From: Streptomyces rishiriensis | GTDB taxonomy: Bacteria > Actinomycetota > Actinomycetes > Streptomycetales > Streptomycetaceae | Reading direction: 5' to 3' | DNA length: 64,000 nucleotides | Assembly: GCF_030815485.1 (NCBI RefSeq) | Contig: NZ_JAUSWV010000002.1 | Coordinates: forward strand, 2,914,001 to 2,978,000 | Shown: positions 62,178-64,000 of the stretch, piece after piece | How positions within the stretch are numbered: the first letter of the stretch is position 1 | Layout of the letters: every line of letters starts with the position of its first letter | Made by a program: the position numbers and the translations under genes | Notes under the pieces: generated by a model | The model's database searches: none | Told to the model about the DNA's origin: nothing | What the model saw: the letters and a program-made list of their open reading frames with translations, nothing else

Positions 62178-63281
62178 GTGAAAGTCATCAGCATCGTCGG
62201 TGCCCGTCCCCAGTTGGTGAAGCTCGCCCCCATCGCGGCCGCCTTCGCGGAGACCGAGCACGAGCACGTCATCGTGCACACCGGGCAGCACTACGACGCC
62301 GACCTCTCCGACGTCTTCTTCTCCGGCCTCGGCATCCCGGATCCCGACGTCCACCTCGGTGTCGGCTCCGGCAGCCACGGCGTGCAGACCGGCGCCGTCC
62401 TCTCCGCGCTCGACCCGGTCCTCGACCGTGAGCAGCCCGACTGGGTGCTCGTCTACGGCGACACGAACTCCACCATCGCGGGCGCGCTGTCGGCCGTGAA
62501 GATGCACCTGCCCGTGGCGCACCTGGAGGCGGGCCTGCGTTCCTTCAACCGGCGGATGCCGGAGGAGCACAACCGCGTCCTCACCGACCACAGCGCCGAC
62601 CTGCTCCTCGCGCCCACCGAGGAGGCCATGCGCCACCTCGCCAACGAGGGCCTCGCCGACCGCGCCCGACTGGCCGGCGACGTGATGGTCGACATCTGCC
62701 TGCGCATCCGCGACCAGGTCCGCGCCGGCGAGTTCCCCGCTCCGGAACTGCCCGAGGGCATCGACCCGGCGCAGCCCTTCCTGCTGGCGACCCTGCACCG
62801 CCCGGACAACACCGACGACCCCGAGCGGCTCGCCGCGATCGTCGACTCGCTCGCCAAGCTGCCGGTGCCGGTGGCGCTCGCCGCCCACCCGAGGCTCGTC
62901 GCCCGCGCCCACGAGCACGGCATCGAGCTGTCCCAGGGCAACCTGCACGTCGGCCGCCCGCTGCCGTACGCGAGCCTGGTCGCCGCCGTGCTGGCCTCCG
63001 TGGGTGTGGTGACGGACTCCGGCGGTCTGCAGAAGGAGGCGTTCCTGCTGGAGCGCATCTGCACCACGATCCGCCCCGAGACGGAGTGGGTGGAAACCGT
63101 CGACACGGGCTGGAACGTCCTTGTACCCGACCCGCACACGCTGTCGCCCCAGGAGTGGGCCGAGACCGTGACCCGTGCCGTGCCGACCGACGACCCCGGC
63201 ATCCCGTACGGCGACGGCCGCGCGGCACACAACGTCGTCCGTCTCATGGAGGAATGGAAGGGGGGCAGCCGGCCCGCCTGA
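62178..63281 (+). CDS. wecB: UDP-N-acetylglucosamine 2-epimerase (non-hydrolysing)
   Basis: 367 residues from GTG 62178 (VKVISIVGARPQLVKLAPIA); AGAAGAAGAG lies 8-17 nt upstream. GT-B-like fold: GARPQ at the start, VIVHTGQHYDADLSDVFFSG, WVLVYGDTNSTIAGALSAVK, VAHLEAGLRSFNRRMPEEHN, RVLTDHSADLLLAPTEEAMR, and the late VVTDSGGLQKEAFLLERICT that binds UDP. It interconverts UDP-GlcNAc and UDP-ManNAc, or, like WbpI, 3-acetamido-glucuronate derivatives; the adjacent WlbB-like acetyltransferase favours the second. The 240-nt spacer before it is AT-richer and shows only a weak CACGAAATCG-type region. Confidence 0.9.
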   Translation: MKVISIVGARPQLVKLAPIAAAFAETEHEHVIVHTGQHYDADLSDVFFSGLGIPDPDVHLGVGSGSHGVQTGAVLSALDPVLDREQPDWVLVYGDTNSTIAGALSAVKMHLPVAHLEAGLRSFNRRMPEEHNRVLTDHSADLLLAPTEEAMRHLANEGLADRARLAGDVMVDICLRIRDQVRAGEFPAPELPEGIDPAQPFLLATLHRPDNTDDPERLAAIVDSLAKLPVPVALAAHPRLVARAHEHGIELSQGNLHVGRPLPYASLVAAVLASVGVVTDSGGLQKEAFLLERICTTIRPETEWVETVDTGWNVLVPDPHTLSPQEWAETVTRAVPTDDPGIPYGDGRAAHNVVRLMEEWKGGSRPA

Positions 63282-63304
63282 CATGAGGAACGGAAGCGGG
63301 GAGC

Positions 63305-63330
63305 GTGGCCGTCCGCCTGCGGACGGCCAC
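63305..63330 (+). terminator. Hairpin terminator after wecB-like gene
   Basis: GTGGCCGTCC (63305-63314) and GGACGGCCAC (63321-63330) pair perfectly over GCCTGC, 24 nt past the stop. Confidence 0.8.
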
Positions 63331-63362
63331 ATGTGACCCACAGTCCGTGCATGTCAGCGTGC

Positions 63363-63368
63363 TAGCGT
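63363..63368 (+). promoter_or_regulatory. -10-like box TAGCGT for a leaderless transcript
   Basis: TAGCGT ends 8 nt before ATG 63377. Together with the terminator just upstream it suggests a new, leaderless transcript for the final gene. Confidence 0.4.
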
Positions 63369-63376
63369 CAACCGCT

Positions 63377-64000
63377 ATGTCATCGTCTCCCCCGTCCGGG
63401 CCGCCTGCGGAAGGCAAGCGACCGCACGTCATCTATCTCGCCATCGGGTTCCCCCCGGCCGCCAAGAGCTCCACGTACCGGATGCGCGAGACCGCCAACC
63501 AGTTCGTGAAGGTCGGCTGGGACGTCACGGTCGTGAACATCGCCCGGGAGTCCTGGGAACTCGACTCGGGCATCGACCTCTCCCTGCTGGACCAGGTCGA
63601 CCCCCGGGTGAAGATCGTCGAGCTGCCGCTGGCGCGCGAGGATCTCGAGACGGACATCCGCCTCTTCGACGAGGCGCGTGCCCTCGACCCCAACGGCTGG
63701 GTCGCCAAGCTCCGCAAGCGCCAGACCGAGAAGTTCCCCGAGCCGAACTTCGGTGAGTGGCGCGACGACCTCGAGCAGGCCGTACTGCGCATCCACCGGG
63801 AACACCCGGCGGACCTGCTGCTGGCCAGCTGCGTCCCGTACGTGAACCTCGCCGCGGCCTGGAAGCTGTGGGAGGACGCGAAGGTGCCGTACGCGGTGGA
63901 CTTCCGCGACGGCTGGTCCATCGACGTCATCGACGGCGTCGAGGCCTTCGCCCGCGACTCCGCCGAGGGCCGCTGGGAGCAGAAGATCCTGGACCACGCG
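63377..64000 (+). CDS. GT4-like glycosyltransferase, N-terminal part (truncated by window edge)
   Basis: 208 residues visible from ATG 63377 (MSSSPPSGPPAEGKRPHVIY). The N-terminal Rossmann part of a GT-B glycosyltransferase is seen: VIYLAIGFPPAAKSSTYRMR (the loop where the acceptor binds in GT4), NQFVKVGWDVTVVNIARESW, and HPADLLLASCVPYVNLAAAW with PYAVDFRDGWSIDVIDGVEA. The latter FRDGW motif is common in WbnE/WcaL-like GT4 enzymes. The donor-binding half lies beyond the window. It likely builds the polymer served by the WlbB-like and WecB-like proteins. Confidence 0.8.
   Translation, partial: MSSSPPSGPPAEGKRPHVIYLAIGFPPAAKSSTYRMRETANQFVKVGWDVTVVNIARESWELDSGIDLSLLDQVDPRVKIVELPLAREDLETDIRLFDEARALDPNGWVAKLRKRQTEKFPEPNFGEWRDDLEQAVLRIHREHPADLLLASCVPYVNLAAAWKLWEDAKVPYAVDFRDGWSIDVIDGVEAFARDSAEGRWEQKILDHA

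Overview
The window is a high-GC actinobacterial chromosome segment, almost certainly Streptomyces. Evidence: very strong third-position G/C bias, frequent GTG starts, a CIRCE-controlled hrcA-dnaJ pair, comEA/comEC beside holA, nadD-LCP-rsfS-phosphatase, proB/proA, and rplU-rpmA-obg. From memory, the gene order matches the S. coelicolor region around SCO2549-SCO2597; no search was run. I support 55 protein genes (one truncated at each window edge), one leader peptide, one probably frameshifted small gene and two identical tRNA-Ala genes.

Layout. 1-9.4 kb: truncated tricorn-type protease, lipoprotein, VOC protein, RsmE rRNA methyltransferase overlapping a nitronate monooxygenase, dnaJ-hrcA with a perfect CIRCE, then rightward MBL-fold and DUF3097 genes. 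9.6-19.2 kb: hemW, DyP-type peroxidase, an ATPase/GAF/PP2C signalling protein, long-chain acyl-CoA ligase, lepA, divergent rpsT. 19.5-30.7 kb: NTF2-like protein, holA, comEC/comEA, DegV, a membrane protein, and leuS preceded by what looks like a leucine attenuator. 30.9-33.8 kb: a two-gene redox unit, a heme-b-like membrane protein overlapping a NuoF-like/3Fe-4S ferredoxin fusion. 34-37.4 kb: two identical tRNA-Ala(GGC) genes bracketing two small zinc proteins, an MFS exporter and a divergent XRE regulator. 37.5-48.4 kb: nadD-LCP-rsfS-phosphatase operon, two very small membrane proteins, an M48 peptidase, two related membrane proteins, proA and proB.

48.5-64 kb is the accessory-looking part. 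Cell-surface glycan genes sit on both sides of the obg-rpmA-rplU operon. Left of it: pyruvyl transferase, GT2, TagF-like polymerase, a fused cytidylyltransferase/SDR (predicted CDP-ribitol synthase) and a sulfotransferase. Right of it: a Tat-exported D-glucuronyl C5-epimerase-like protein, a left-handed beta-helix acetyltransferase, a UDP-GlcNAc 2-epimerase and a glycosyltransferase cut by the window edge. Together they suggest an anionic wall polymer (polyol-phosphate, with possible pyruvylation and sulfation) plus a uronic-acid or aminosugar polysaccharide. A sulfotransferase near a C5-epimerase recalls heparan-type chemistry and is the most unusual biological suggestion here.

Structure outside genes: several TANNNT boxes lie 6-8 nt before start codons (probable leaderless transcripts), and short tandem repeats crowd the 3' ends of several leftward genes. 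I see no CRISPR array, rRNA, insertion sequence or phage gene.
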